In this document: one piece after another, positions 41,561 through 50,224 of the stretch
How positions within the stretch are numbered: the first letter of the stretch is position 1
How the letters are laid out: each line of letters starts with the position of its first letter
Assembly (NCBI RefSeq): GCF_020217485.1
Contig: NZ_JAEKMI010000014.1
Location: 62,001-126,000 of the forward strand
Source: Mycobacterium sp. WUMAC-067
Lineage (GTDB): Bacteria; Actinomycetota; Actinomycetes; Mycobacteriales; Mycobacteriaceae
Direction of reading: 5' to 3'
DNA length: 64,000 nucleotides
Notes under the pieces: generated by a model
Told to the model about the DNA's origin: nothing
Databases searched by the model: none
Seen by the model: the letters and a program-made list of their open reading frames with translations, nothing else
Program-made: the position numbers and the translations under genes

Positions 41561-42661
41561 GTGGCTCTCGTGATCACACACGCTGACGGGACGAGCACAC
41601 CGCTGATCGACGCGAGCGTGCACATCTTCTTTCCGTCCAACAAGGCGCTGCGGAAAACGCTGCGCGAGCCGTTCAAAAGCCGCGGCTTCCCCGATTACGA
41701 GATGGACTGGTACGGCGCCCCCGGCGGGGAGTACGCGCCCAACACCGAGGGGCCGGACCGTCAGTACCCCGGGTCGGATCCGGAATTCGTTGCCACTGAA
41801 CTGTTTACCAAGCGCGGGGTCGACGTGGCGGTCCTGCACCCGATGGCCCGCGGCATCATGCCGGACCGGCATCTGGGCAGCGCGCTGCATGCCGCGCACA
41901 ACGAAATGATGGTGTCGAACTGGCTGGAATCCAGCGAGTTCGGCGAGCGGTTCCGCGGCACCATCCGGGTCAACCCCGATGACATCCCCGGCGCTTTGCG
42001 CGAGATCGAGAGATGGCGCTCCCATCCGCGCGTGGTCCAGATCGGCGTCCCGTTGCAGTCCCGCGAGTTGTACGGCAAACCGCAGTTCTGGCCGATCTGG
42101 GAAGCGGCCGTCGACGCCGGCCTGCCCGTCGCCGCGCACATCGAGGTCGGGTCGGGCATCGCGTTTCCGCCGACGCCGAATGGGAACACCCGCACCTACG
42201 AGCAGTACGTCAGCTTCATGGCGCTGAACTACCTGTATCACCTGATGAACATGATCGCCGAGGGAGTCTTCGAGCGGTTCGACGGCCTCAAGTTCGTGTG
42301 GGGCGATGGCGCCGCCGACTTCATCACGCCGTTCATCTGGCGGATGGACACGTTCGGCCGGCCGCACCTGGAGCAGACGCCGTGGTCCCCGCGGATCCCC
42401 AGCGACTACCTGCCCGGGCACGTGTATTTCGTCCAGGGCAGCCTCGACGGCCCCGGCGACGTCGAGTTCGCCGGCGAATGGTTCGGCTTCACCGGCAAGG
42501 ACGACATGGTGATGTTCGGATCCAGCTATCCGCACTGGCAGTGCGGCGATATCACGAAGCTGCCCAGCGCGCTCTCGGCCGAGCAGCGCGAGAAGTTGTG
42601 CTGGCGTAATGCCGCGCAGCTGTACGGCATAGACATTCCCGCCGGGGTGGGCGCACAGTAG
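41561..42661 (+). CDS. Amidohydrolase-2 family protein with a degenerate metal site
   Basis: A 366-residue TIM-barrel amidohydrolase. Strand 1 reads LIDASVH (Asp17, Ser19, His21), where the usual motif is D-x-D-x-H. Strand 8 reads FGSSYPHW with Ser322, where family members have Asp (SSDYPHW in the next gene). The remaining layout is normal. It may bind no metal, may act as a partner subunit for the 42702 enzyme, or may use other chemistry. GTG 41561 is used. GTG 41570 is possible. Confidence 0.82.
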   Translation: MALVITHADGTSTPLIDASVHIFFPSNKALRKTLREPFKSRGFPDYEMDWYGAPGGEYAPNTEGPDRQYPGSDPEFVATELFTKRGVDVAVLHPMARGIMPDRHLGSALHAAHNEMMVSNWLESSEFGERFRGTIRVNPDDIPGALREIERWRSHPRVVQIGVPLQSRELYGKPQFWPIWEAAVDAGLPVAAHIEVGSGIAFPPTPNGNTRTYEQYVSFMALNYLYHLMNMIAEGVFERFDGLKFVWGDGAADFITPFIWRMDTFGRPHLEQTPWSPRIPSDYLPGHVYFVQGSLDGPGDVEFAGEWFGFTGKDDMVMFGSSYPHWQCGDITKLPSALSAEQREKLCWRNAAQLYGIDIPAGVGAQ

Positions 42662-42701
42662 AAGTGGACGCGGGCGGACCGAGAAAGACGAGGAGTTTCA
42701 G

Positions 42702-43847
42702 ATGAGTTTGACCCATTCTCAGGAGCGGCTTCCCGCTGCCGAGCGCATCGCCGTCCGGTGCGTCGACTCGGACGTCCACCCGGCACCCAAGCGCGGAGAG
42801 CTCCTCCCGTACATCCCCGAGCCCTGGCGCAGCAAGTACTTCCTCACCCGCAACGTGGGCGAGCAGATCTACTACGACGCCCCGGACTACGCGCACTCGT
42901 ACGCCATGCGGGTCGACTCCTTCCCCGCCAACGGCGAGTTCCCTTGCAGCGACCCGGACTTGGCGTTTCGACAGCTGATCATGGAGGCCGGCTCCGACAT
43001 CGCGATCCTGGAGCCGGCGGCGTACCCGGCGCGCATTCCCGAAGCGCAACATGCGATGTCGGCCGCACTCAACGACTGGCAGGCCAATCACTGGCTGGAC
43101 AGCCACAACAACTGGCACGAGCGGTGGCGCGGTTCGATCTGCCTCGCCATCGAGGAGCCGGAAGAGTCGGTGCGCGAGATCGAGCGCTGGGCCGGACACC
43201 CCTACATGGCGCAGATCCTGATCAAGGCCGAGCCGCGCCCGTCCTGGGGCCACCCGAAGTACGACCCGATCTGGGCGGCCGCCACCAAGCACGACATCAC
43301 GGTGAGCTGCCACCTGTCGCGCAGCCAGTTCGACGAGCTACCCATCCCGCCGGTCGGGTTCCCCAGCTACAACCACGATTTCATGGTGACCTACTCGCTG
43401 CTGGCCGCCAACCAGGTGATGAGCCTGATCTTCGACGGCGTCTTCGACCGGTTCCCGACGCTGCGGATCGTGTTCGTCGAGCATGCCTTCAGTTGGATCC
43501 TGCCCCTGATGTGGCGCATGGACTCGATCTACGAGGCGCGCAAGTCGTGGGTGGACATCAAGCGCAAGCCGTCGGAATACGTCAAGGACCACATCAAGTT
43601 CACGACCCAGCCGCTGGACTACCCGGAAGACAAGACCGAACTGACCCGGGCGCTGGAATGGATGGAGTGCGAGAAGATCCTGCTGTTCTCCTCGGACTAC
43701 CCGCACTGGACGTTCGACGACCCCCGCTGGTTGGTCAAGCACCTTCCCAAGGCGGCCCGCGACGCGGTGATGTACAAGAACGGCATCGCGACCTATCACC
43801 TGCCCGAGACCGTTCCGGTCCTCGAGGGTCAGACCCGGGTGCTCTGA
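42702..43847 (+). CDS. Amidohydrolase-2 family metal-dependent hydrolase
   Basis: A 381-residue TIM-barrel enzyme with an intact metal site: VDSDVHP (Asp22, Asp24, His26), SCHLSRSQFD, HAFSWILP and SSDYPHW (Asp332). Family members act on ring-cleavage or dienoic acid products. ATG 42702 follows GAGGAG. It sits 40 bases after the degenerate paralogue and directly before the Rieske gene, so all four genes to 45144 look like one operon. Confidence 0.86.
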   Translation: MSLTHSQERLPAAERIAVRCVDSDVHPAPKRGELLPYIPEPWRSKYFLTRNVGEQIYYDAPDYAHSYAMRVDSFPANGEFPCSDPDLAFRQLIMEAGSDIAILEPAAYPARIPEAQHAMSAALNDWQANHWLDSHNNWHERWRGSICLAIEEPEESVREIERWAGHPYMAQILIKAEPRPSWGHPKYDPIWAAATKHDITVSCHLSRSQFDELPIPPVGFPSYNHDFMVTYSLLAANQVMSLIFDGVFDRFPTLRIVFVEHAFSWILPLMWRMDSIYEARKSWVDIKRKPSEYVKDHIKFTTQPLDYPEDKTELTRALEWMECEKILLFSSDYPHWTFDDPRWLVKHLPKAARDAVMYKNGIATYHLPETVPVLEGQTRVL

Positions 43848-43848
43848 A

Positions 43849-44262
43849 TTGACGACGCAAGAAGAAGGGGCAACCACCAGGCGCCCCGAGCCCCGTCTCG
43901 CCCAGGGCCGCGAGCATGTCGTCGCGACCGTGGACGAAATCCCGCCGGGCACACACAAACTGGTACCGATCGGACGTCACGGCGTCGGTGTCTACAACGT
44001 CAACGGCACCTTCTACGCCATCGCGAATTATTGCCCCCACCAAGGCGGTCCGCTGTGTTCGGGACGCGCCCGGGGGCGCACGATCGTCGACGAGACGGCG
44101 CCGGGTGATTCGGTGATGGTGCGCGACCTGGAATACATCTATTGCCCCTGGCACCAATGGGGTTTCGAGCTCGCGACCGGCACCACCGCGGTCAAGCCGG
44201 AATGGAGCATCCGCACCTATCCGGTGCGCGTCGTCGGCAACGACGTTTTGGTACAGGCCTAA
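43849..44262 (+). CDS. Rieske [2Fe-2S] ferredoxin
   Basis: A 137-residue single-domain Rieske protein. The cluster ligands are in NYCPHQGGPLC (Cys-x-His) and IYCPWHQWGFEL (Cys-x2-His). There is no membrane anchor and no oxygenase iron site, so it is a soluble ferredoxin or a regulatory Rieske partner. It starts at TTG 43849, one base after the amidohydrolase stop. No Rieske oxygenase alpha subunit is in the window. Confidence 0.86.
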   Translation: MTTQEEGATTRRPEPRLAQGREHVVATVDEIPPGTHKLVPIGRHGVGVYNVNGTFYAIANYCPHQGGPLCSGRARGRTIVDETAPGDSVMVRDLEYIYCPWHQWGFELATGTTAVKPEWSIRTYPVRVVGNDVLVQA

Positions 44263-44277
44263 CTACAGGAGAATCGG

Positions 44278-45144
44278 GTGCCTTCTATCGAGATCAACGG
44301 GGGAAATGTCGTCTACGAAATCCTCGGTGACTCAGGCGATCTCATTGCTCTGACGCCGGGCGGCCGGTTCAGCATGGAGATCCCCGGTCTGCGTCCGCTG
44401 GCCGATGCCCTGGTCGCGGGCGGCTATCGGGTGCTGTTGTGGGATCGGCCGAATTGCGGCACCTCAGACGTGCAGTTCTACGGGCAAAGCGAGTCCCACA
44501 TGCGCGCCGAGACGCTGCACAAACTGGTGACGGGCTTGGGCTTCGAGCGCTGCATTCTCGCCGGAGGCTCCGGCGGGGCACGGGATTCCATGCTCACCAC
44601 GATGCTCTACCCCGAGGTGGTCACCAAGCTCGTGGTGTGGAACATCGTCGGTGGCATCTATGGGACCTTCGTGCTCGGCTCCTTCTACATCGTTCCCAGC
44701 ATTCTCGCGGTGCGCGGCACCGGCATGGACGGCGTGGTCAAGGTCCAGGAATGGCGCGAGCGCATCGAGGAAAACCCGGACAACAAACAGCGGTTCCTCG
44801 ACTTCGACTCCGGCGAGTTCCTCAAGGTCATGCTGCGCTGGCTCAACGCATTCGTTTCGAAGCCGGGACAGACGATTCCGGGTGTCGAGGACGAGATGTT
44901 CGACCGGATTCAGGTGCCCACGTTGATCATTCGTGGCGGTGAGAACGACATGGATCACCCCAAGCGGACGTCGCTGGAGGTCAGTTGCTTGATCAAGGGA
45001 TCAAAGCTCATTGATCCGCCCTGGCCGGAGGACGCCTGGGAGCGCGCGTCCGAAGACCGCGCCGCGGGCAGGGTGCAGCATTTCAACATGTTCGACACGT
45101 GGGTGCAGGCGGCACCGGCGATCCTCGAGTTCCTGGGCTCGTAA
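44278..45144 (+). CDS. Alpha/beta hydrolase
   Basis: A 288-residue alpha/beta hydrolase. The oxyanion region is LTPGGRFSME, and the nucleophile elbow is AGGSGGARDS (Ser in G-x-S-x-G). The acid is probably in RGGENDMDHP and the His in GRVQHFNMFD. It could hydrolyse a C-C bond (meta-cleavage-type) or an ester. GTG 44278 follows AGGAG. It is the last gene of the amidohydrolase-amidohydrolase-Rieske-hydrolase operon. Confidence 0.83.
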   Translation: MPSIEINGGNVVYEILGDSGDLIALTPGGRFSMEIPGLRPLADALVAGGYRVLLWDRPNCGTSDVQFYGQSESHMRAETLHKLVTGLGFERCILAGGSGGARDSMLTTMLYPEVVTKLVVWNIVGGIYGTFVLGSFYIVPSILAVRGTGMDGVVKVQEWRERIEENPDNKQRFLDFDSGEFLKVMLRWLNAFVSKPGQTIPGVEDEMFDRIQVPTLIIRGGENDMDHPKRTSLEVSCLIKGSKLIDPPWPEDAWERASEDRAAGRVQHFNMFDTWVQAAPAILEFLGS

Positions 45145-45170
45145 TGGCGCTACGTCGTTCTGTGAGATTC

Positions 45171-45644
45171 CTACCTGGTGCGGATGTGGACCTCGCAATT
45201 GAGCGACGCCTCCAGCGCCGTGTGCACTCGGCTTTCCGGAATGCGTTCGAGGTCTTTCTCACGAAGCGTCACGTGAACGATGTCGAAGCCGTCGTCGCCC
45301 GGGGTCCGCTCGATGTCACCGGTGAGCCCGAACGCGGACAGCACCCCGTGCGCGTCGTCGTCGGTACCCCGGCTGACGAAGGTGATGACGCCCGGGTTGG
45401 GGGCGGTGCCAAACGCTCTGGCGCACACATCGATTGCGATTTTTTGCGCGGCGCCACCGTCTTCGGCCGCGATGAGCAATTCGACCTCGCGTCGGCTTAC
45501 CGGCATGGTGGCGAGGTCGTTTTTGACCACCTCGGCGCCCACCGCGGCCGCGAGCTCGTGGAGAGCTGCCATGCCATCACGTAATTGTGCGGGCGTGAGC
45601 CCGCTTTCCGGGTCGACGTTGACACGCACCACGGCAGTTCGCAT
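45171..45644 (-). CDS. Conserved hypothetical protein
   Basis: A 157-residue soluble protein, not recognised. Its features are RTAVVRVNVDPESGLTPAQLRDGMAAL and EVELLIAAEDGGAAQKIAIDVCARAFGTAPNPGVITFVSRGTDDDAHGVL. It has a mixed alpha/beta pattern and no signal peptide, span or metal motif. It is convergent with the hydrolase (26-base gap) and divergent from the NuoF-like gene (36 bases). It may share control with the latter. Confidence 0.6.
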   Translation of the reverse strand: MRTAVVRVNVDPESGLTPAQLRDGMAALHELAAAVGAEVVKNDLATMPVSRREVELLIAAEDGGAAQKIAIDVCARAFGTAPNPGVITFVSRGTDDDAHGVLSAFGLTGDIERTPGDDGFDIVHVTLREKDLERIPESRVHTALEASLNCEVHIRTR

Positions 45645-45680
45645 GTGTGCAAGCCTAACTAAGACGATGGCAGGCCAGCT

Positions 45681-46985
45681 TTGAACACCACTCAGTCCAC
45701 AACCACCACCGCCGTGCCCGCCGGGTGCTCACCGCGGTTGCTGCCCGAGCAGTCCGGCCGGGAAGACCTGGCCGCCTATCAGCAAACCGGCGGCTATCAA
45801 CCGCTGACCGATACCGACGCGTTGCTGAGCGAGGTGGAGGCCAGCGGACTGGTCGGCCGGGGCGGCGCGGCCTTCCCGCTCGCGGTGAAATTGCGCACGG
45901 TCCGCGAGAACGGGCGCCTGATGGCGGACACCGGCGGCCCCGTCGTCGTCGCGAACGGCGAAGAGGGAGAACCGGCTTCGATCAAGGACCGCTGGCTGCT
46001 GCGCAACCGCCCGCACCTGGTCTTGGACGGACTGCGGTCGGCCGCGACCATTGTCGCCGCCGACCGCGCCTATATCTATGTGTCGGACCCGGAATCGGCG
46101 CACAGCGTCGAAACCGCACTGGGCGAACTGGGTCCCGACACGCTCGGCGTGACGATCACCATGCTGAGCGTGCCGGCCGGCTACGTGGCCGGTGAGGAGA
46201 CCGCCGCGGTCCGCGCGATCAACGGCGGCCCGGCCAAGCCAACGGACAAGCCGCCCCGCCCATTCGAGGCGGGCGTCGATGACCGGCCCACCTTGGTGAG
46301 CAACGTCGAGACCTTGGCCAACCTGCCCTACCTACAGCGCCACGGGTCGGCGGCGTTCCGCGCGCAGGGCACGCCGCTATCGCCGGGCACCTTCCTGGCC
46401 ACCATCACCGGGGCCGGGCGGCCGCCGGTCCTCTACGAGCTTCCCCATGGGCTACCATTCACCGAATTGCTTGCCCTGCACGGTGTTCCGGCCGACCAAG
46501 TGCGGGGCGCGTTGATGGGCGGCTATTTCGCCGGCCTGCTCAACCGCTCTGTGCTGGAGACAACGCTGGACCACGAGACGATGCGACGGGTGGGCAGCGG
46601 CCTGGGCTGCGGTGCGATCTCGGTCATCACGGACGACTGCCCCGTGGCGGTGGCGGCGTCGGTGCTGGCCTATTTCGACCGCGAGAACGCCGGCCAATGC
46701 GGCTCCTGCTTCAACGGGACGGCGGCGATGGCCGCGGCGGCCGGCGCCCTGCGTGATGGCGCCGCGACCACAGAGGACGTCGAGCGGTTGCGCCGCTGGT
46801 CGGTGGTGCTGCGCGGGCGCGGGGCCTGCGCGACCCTGGATGCCGCCACCAACGTGGCCGCCAGCCTGCTCGACCAGTTCCCGGACGAAGTCGGTGCGCA
46901 CCTCGACGGCGCGTGCCCGGACTGCGCCCGCGGCGCATTCCACGCCGACCGTCCCTACGAGGCGGAAGCTGTGAGGCAGGCATGA
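45681..46985 (+). CDS. NuoF-like NADH/FMN iron-sulfur flavoprotein, altered cluster site
   Basis: A 434-residue protein with the NuoF core: GRGGAAFP (residues 59-66), ANGEEGEPASIKDR (91-104) and AGYVAGEETAAVRAINGG. The Fe-S segment reads ENAGQCGSCFNGT. Aligned with NuoF E-S-C-G-x-C-x-x-C, the first Cys is Ala337, while Cys340, Cys343 and Cys383 remain. CPDC near the end adds two more. It overlaps the ferredoxin gene by ATGA, so it may be an NADH:ferredoxin reductase. TTG 45681 is used. GTG 45714 is possible. Confidence 0.8.
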   Translation: MNTTQSTTTTAVPAGCSPRLLPEQSGREDLAAYQQTGGYQPLTDTDALLSEVEASGLVGRGGAAFPLAVKLRTVRENGRLMADTGGPVVVANGEEGEPASIKDRWLLRNRPHLVLDGLRSAATIVAADRAYIYVSDPESAHSVETALGELGPDTLGVTITMLSVPAGYVAGEETAAVRAINGGPAKPTDKPPRPFEAGVDDRPTLVSNVETLANLPYLQRHGSAAFRAQGTPLSPGTFLATITGAGRPPVLYELPHGLPFTELLALHGVPADQVRGALMGGYFAGLLNRSVLETTLDHETMRRVGSGLGCGAISVITDDCPVAVAASVLAYFDRENAGQCGSCFNGTAAMAAAAGALRDGAATTEDVERLRRWSVVLRGRGACATLDAATNVAASLLDQFPDEVGAHLDGACPDCARGAFHADRPYEAEAVRQA

Positions 46986-47278
46986 AAATCCGTCTGGACC
47001 GCACTGTTTGCGACGGCTTCGGCATTTGCGCCAAACACGCGCCGGGATACTTCTCGCTGGATGACTGGGGGTACGCGTCCCTCATCGGGGACGGCACGGT
47101 GGCGGAGGCGGACCGCGATGCGGTCATGCGGGCGCTGCTGGACTGCCCGGTGCACGCCATCACCGAAATCGGTCAGCGCACCTCCCGCGCCCCCCAGCCG
47201 CCACTCACCGATGCCTCAGATCCGGCCGCGAATCTCAAAACCGAAGAGAACGAGGCGGAATGGGGTTTCACGCGATGA
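46982..47278 (+). CDS. P450-type small ferredoxin, Phe variant with C-terminal tail
   Basis: A 98-residue ferredoxin: Cys10, Phe13 at the variable position, Cys16, Cys55-Pro. The core ends near residue 62, and a 35-residue polar tail follows, which the other three ferredoxins lack. Its gene overlaps the NuoF-like flavoprotein and precedes a fadE. It is the best candidate partner for that flavoprotein, and possibly links NADH to the P450 systems. Confidence 0.85.
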   Translation: MKIRLDRTVCDGFGICAKHAPGYFSLDDWGYASLIGDGTVAEADRDAVMRALLDCPVHAITEIGQRTSRAPQPPLTDASDPAANLKTEENEAEWGFTR

Positions 47279-47305
47279 ACTTCTGCGGGCCCGGTTTTTA
47301 GCAAC

Positions 47306-48481
47306 ATGCAACTCACCTTTGACACCGAAGTCGAAGCCTTCCGCGCGGAGTTCGTCGCCTTCCTCGCCGAACATCTGCCCATAGAGGCGCAGGCCGCGGA
47401 GCGCCCTTCGTCGACCTCACACGTGCCCGAATGGTCGCGCCGCTGGCAGCGGCTCCAGTTCGACCACGGATGGCTGCTGCCCGGGAACCCGCCGGAATTC
47501 GGCGGCCGCAAGGCCAACATCCTGCAACAGTTCGTGCACCGCGAAGAACTCTCGCGGCGCCGGATCTATCACTGCTTCAACCCCCAAGGCGTCGGCATCA
47601 TCGCGGCGTCGCTGCTGTCCTTCGGGACCGACGAGCAAAAGCAGAGCTGGGCCGTCCCGATTCTGCGGGCCGACAAGACCGCGTCACTGGGTATGAGCGA
47701 ACCCGGAGCCGGCTCCGACCTGGCCGGGCTGCGGACAAAAGCCGAGTTGGTGGGCGAGCACTTCGTGGTCAACGGGCAGAAGGTATGGACCTCGGGCGCC
47801 CATGACGCCGACGTCATTCTCACGTTCGTTCGCACCGATCCAAATGCGCCCCGGCACAAGGGGATCAGCGCGCTGCTCATCCCGACCGACACCCCGGGGG
47901 TGGAGCGCCGCCCCTTCGCCTCGGTCTATGACCGCGACGAGCTGGACTTCAACGAGGTGTTCTTCAACGATGTCCGGGTACCGGCGGGCAACCTGGTCGG
48001 CCCGCTCAACGGCGGATGGCGGGTCGCCAACGGATCGCTCGGCCACGAACGCACCCTGATGTGGATGGCGTTCGCGAACCGGCTCGAGCAGCTGCTCGAG
48101 GACTACCGGCCGGCCGACGAGGTGAACGCGGACCACTACGCCACCATCGTGATGGACTACTACGCGCTGCGGCTGCTCGGTTCGGCGGCGCTGGGGCGCG
48201 CGGCCCGCGGGGACGTCGACGTGGCCGCTTTGTCGGTGCTGAAGGTCTTCGGTTCGGAAGCCGAGCAGAGCGCGCTGCGGCACGCGCTGGACGCGGCCGG
48301 CGTCGACGGATTGTGCGCCAAGGCGTTGACGGCCCCGTACAACCCTTACGCCCCCGACCTTTTCACCGCCAGCTGGTTCGCCCGCTACATCAGCAGCTAC
48401 GCGGGCACCATTGCCGGTGGCACGTCGGAGATTCAGCGCAACATCATCGCCCAGCGGGTCCTGGGCCTGCCGGCACGCTGA
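47306..48481 (+). CDS. Acyl-CoA dehydrogenase, FadE type
   Basis: A 391-residue ACAD, a close paralogue of 36854-38029 (same length; MQLTFDTEVEAFRAEF start; AGTIAGGTSEIQRNIIAQRVLGLP end; Gly where EGT has Glu). KTASLGMSEPGAGSDLAGLRT is the FAD loop. It lacks an adjacent short FadE partner. It may pair with 38013-39011 or act alone. ATG 47306 lies 27 bases after the ferredoxin. It ends tail to tail with the F420 oxidoreductase with no gap. Confidence 0.86.
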   Translation: MQLTFDTEVEAFRAEFVAFLAEHLPIEAQAAERPSSTSHVPEWSRRWQRLQFDHGWLLPGNPPEFGGRKANILQQFVHREELSRRRIYHCFNPQGVGIIAASLLSFGTDEQKQSWAVPILRADKTASLGMSEPGAGSDLAGLRTKAELVGEHFVVNGQKVWTSGAHDADVILTFVRTDPNAPRHKGISALLIPTDTPGVERRPFASVYDRDELDFNEVFFNDVRVPAGNLVGPLNGGWRVANGSLGHERTLMWMAFANRLEQLLEDYRPADEVNADHYATIVMDYYALRLLGSAALGRAARGDVDVAALSVLKVFGSEAEQSALRHALDAAGVDGLCAKALTAPYNPYAPDLFTASWFARYISSYAGTIAGGTSEIQRNIIAQRVLGLPAR

Positions 48482-49438
48482 TCACAACTCCGGACACAGC
48501 GACGACAGGAACTCCTGGGTCCTGCGCCGCGATTCGGCTCGTTCACCGACATCCTTGCCCAGTGGCACAATTCGCGCCGCCAGGTCGGTGACGCCCGCAT
48601 CACGGTAGCGGCACAGCCGCGCGAGGATCGTCGACTCATCACCGGCCGCCATGGTATCGCCGACGTCCTCGGCGTCGCCGTGTTCCAACAGCCGCACGTA
48701 GTTCGGCGAGAAATCCGCGTGCCCGAGCACCTCGCTGGCGTAGGCGCGGGCATCGGCCGTCTCGCTGGCCGAGCACAGTGCGACGGGAACGCCGGCGACA
48801 ATTCGTGGCGCGGGCCGGCCGGCGCCGGTCGCGGCCGCGGTGATGCGGGGGACGACGTGGTCCCCGATTGCTCGCTCGTCGGCCATCCACAAAACGGTGC
48901 CGCCCGCGCGCTCGCCCGCGAGTCGCAGCATCGCCGGTCCCAGCGCCGACAGCAAGACCGGCATGCCGTAGGCGTCCGTGACGTCCACCGGCGAATGGAC
49001 GCAATAACTTTCGTTGTCCACCTCAACGGTGCCGGGCCCGCCGAACGAGGCGGCGAGCACCTCGAGGTAGTCGCCCATCAGCCGCGCCGGGCGATCGTAG
49101 GGCAGTCCCAGTTGACCGTTGACGATCCAATGATGTGACGGACCGATGCCCAGCGTGAACCGCCCGCCGCACGCGATCTGCGTGGTCAAGGCTTGCTGCG
49201 CCATGATCATCGGATGGCGCGTCTGAATCGGGACGACCGCCGTCCCGATTTCGATGCGATCGGTCGCTTGCCCGATCAGCGTCACGGCGGTCATCGCGTC
49301 GAGGTAGCCGGGCACCTGGGGGATCCAGAACGCGGTGAAGCCGGCGGTTTCGGCGCCGGCGCCGTCGTCGATCAGCCCGGCGAGCCGGTCGGCACGTGAG
49401 CGCTCCTTGTCGGAGCCAATCATCAACCCGATGCGCAT
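48482..49438 (-). CDS. LLM-class (luciferase-like) F420-dependent oxidoreductase
   Basis: A 318-residue TIM-barrel of the luciferase-like monooxygenase family. It has MRIGLMIGSDKERSRADRL, the TAVVPIQTRHPMIMAQQALT strand, GGRFTLGIGPSHHWIVNGQLG, and LSALGPAMLRLAGERAGGTVLWMAD. In mycobacteria this branch usually uses F420. It is the last gene of a leftward run with 49460 and 50221. Substrate unknown. Confidence 0.82.
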   Translation of the reverse strand: MRIGLMIGSDKERSRADRLAGLIDDGAGAETAGFTAFWIPQVPGYLDAMTAVTLIGQATDRIEIGTAVVPIQTRHPMIMAQQALTTQIACGGRFTLGIGPSHHWIVNGQLGLPYDRPARLMGDYLEVLAASFGGPGTVEVDNESYCVHSPVDVTDAYGMPVLLSALGPAMLRLAGERAGGTVLWMADERAIGDHVVPRITAAATGAGRPAPRIVAGVPVALCSASETADARAYASEVLGHADFSPNYVRLLEHGDAEDVGDTMAAGDESTILARLCRYRDAGVTDLAARIVPLGKDVGERAESRRRTQEFLSSLCPEL

Positions 49439-49459
49439 GCGACCCTCGACTCCCCTTGC

Positions 49460-50224
49460 CTAAGGGACATATCGGTCCCACTCGTAGGGCACCACCGCGA
49501 AAAACGGTGCGGCGAACAGCGGTTCGACACTGCCATCGGCCCAGCGGTCGGACAGCACCGCCCGCATCCGATCGGCGGTGACGACCGGATCGTCGTCCAA
49601 GAAGCAGTACGTGATCGACTGATTGCCCTGAGCGCTGGCCAGTTCGGCGTCGACCTGACGCGATAGCGCGGACCAGACGCCGGTGACACCGTCGACTTCG
49701 AGCAGCCGGTGCGCCGGTGCCGATCCGCGTTCGACCAACAGGTACACGCCCCGCGCGGGCAACCAGGGCAGCACGTCCGACCCGGCCTTGATTCCGGGCG
49801 CCGACGCCTTGCGCTGGACGTCGTACACGCCGCGCTCCACCGGGGGCAGCAAGGGCAGCTTGCGGCCGGCATTGCCGAGGGCGGTGGACAATTCGTTGAA
49901 ATCGTGCAGGCCGGCGGCGTCGGCGAAGAAGTAGGTCATCACGTGGTCGACGGCGCTCAACGGCCCGTCGGTCAACGCACGCGCGGAGCGGCACGCCGGG
50001 GTGGACACCAGGCGCAACGAGGCGCGCACCGCGGCCAGACGGTGTTGTTCCGGACGGTGGTCAAGGGTGTGCCAGCGCAGGTACTCGGCATCCTTACCGT
50101 CGGGGTGGCGGGTCGCCATGGACACGAACAGGGTGTTGATCCCGCCGTCGCCGGTGGCAAGGACCTCGGTGACCTCATCCGAGGGTGTGCCGGGTAGATG
50201 CATCGCGTTCGTCCTCACGTTCAC
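49460..50224 (-). CDS. Conserved hypothetical protein, possible dimeric alpha/beta-barrel
   Basis: A 254-residue soluble protein, not recognised. LRWHTLDHRPEQHRLAAVRASLRL near residue 50 resembles EthD/ABM-type entries that begin with a conserved His-Arg turn. ITYCFLDDDPVVTADRMRAVL in the C-terminal half may be a second such unit. GTG 50224 overlaps the epimerase stop by GTGA, so it is co-translated with it. Possibly it binds a hydrophobic intermediate. Confidence 0.6.
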   Translation of the reverse strand: MNVRTNAMHLPGTPSDEVTEVLATGDGGINTLFVSMATRHPDGKDAEYLRWHTLDHRPEQHRLAAVRASLRLVSTPACRSARALTDGPLSAVDHVMTYFFADAAGLHDFNELSTALGNAGRKLPLLPPVERGVYDVQRKASAPGIKAGSDVLPWLPARGVYLLVERGSAPAHRLLEVDGVTGVWSALSRQVDAELASAQGNQSITYCFLDDDPVVTADRMRAVLSDRWADGSVEPLFAAPFFAVVPYEWDRYVP

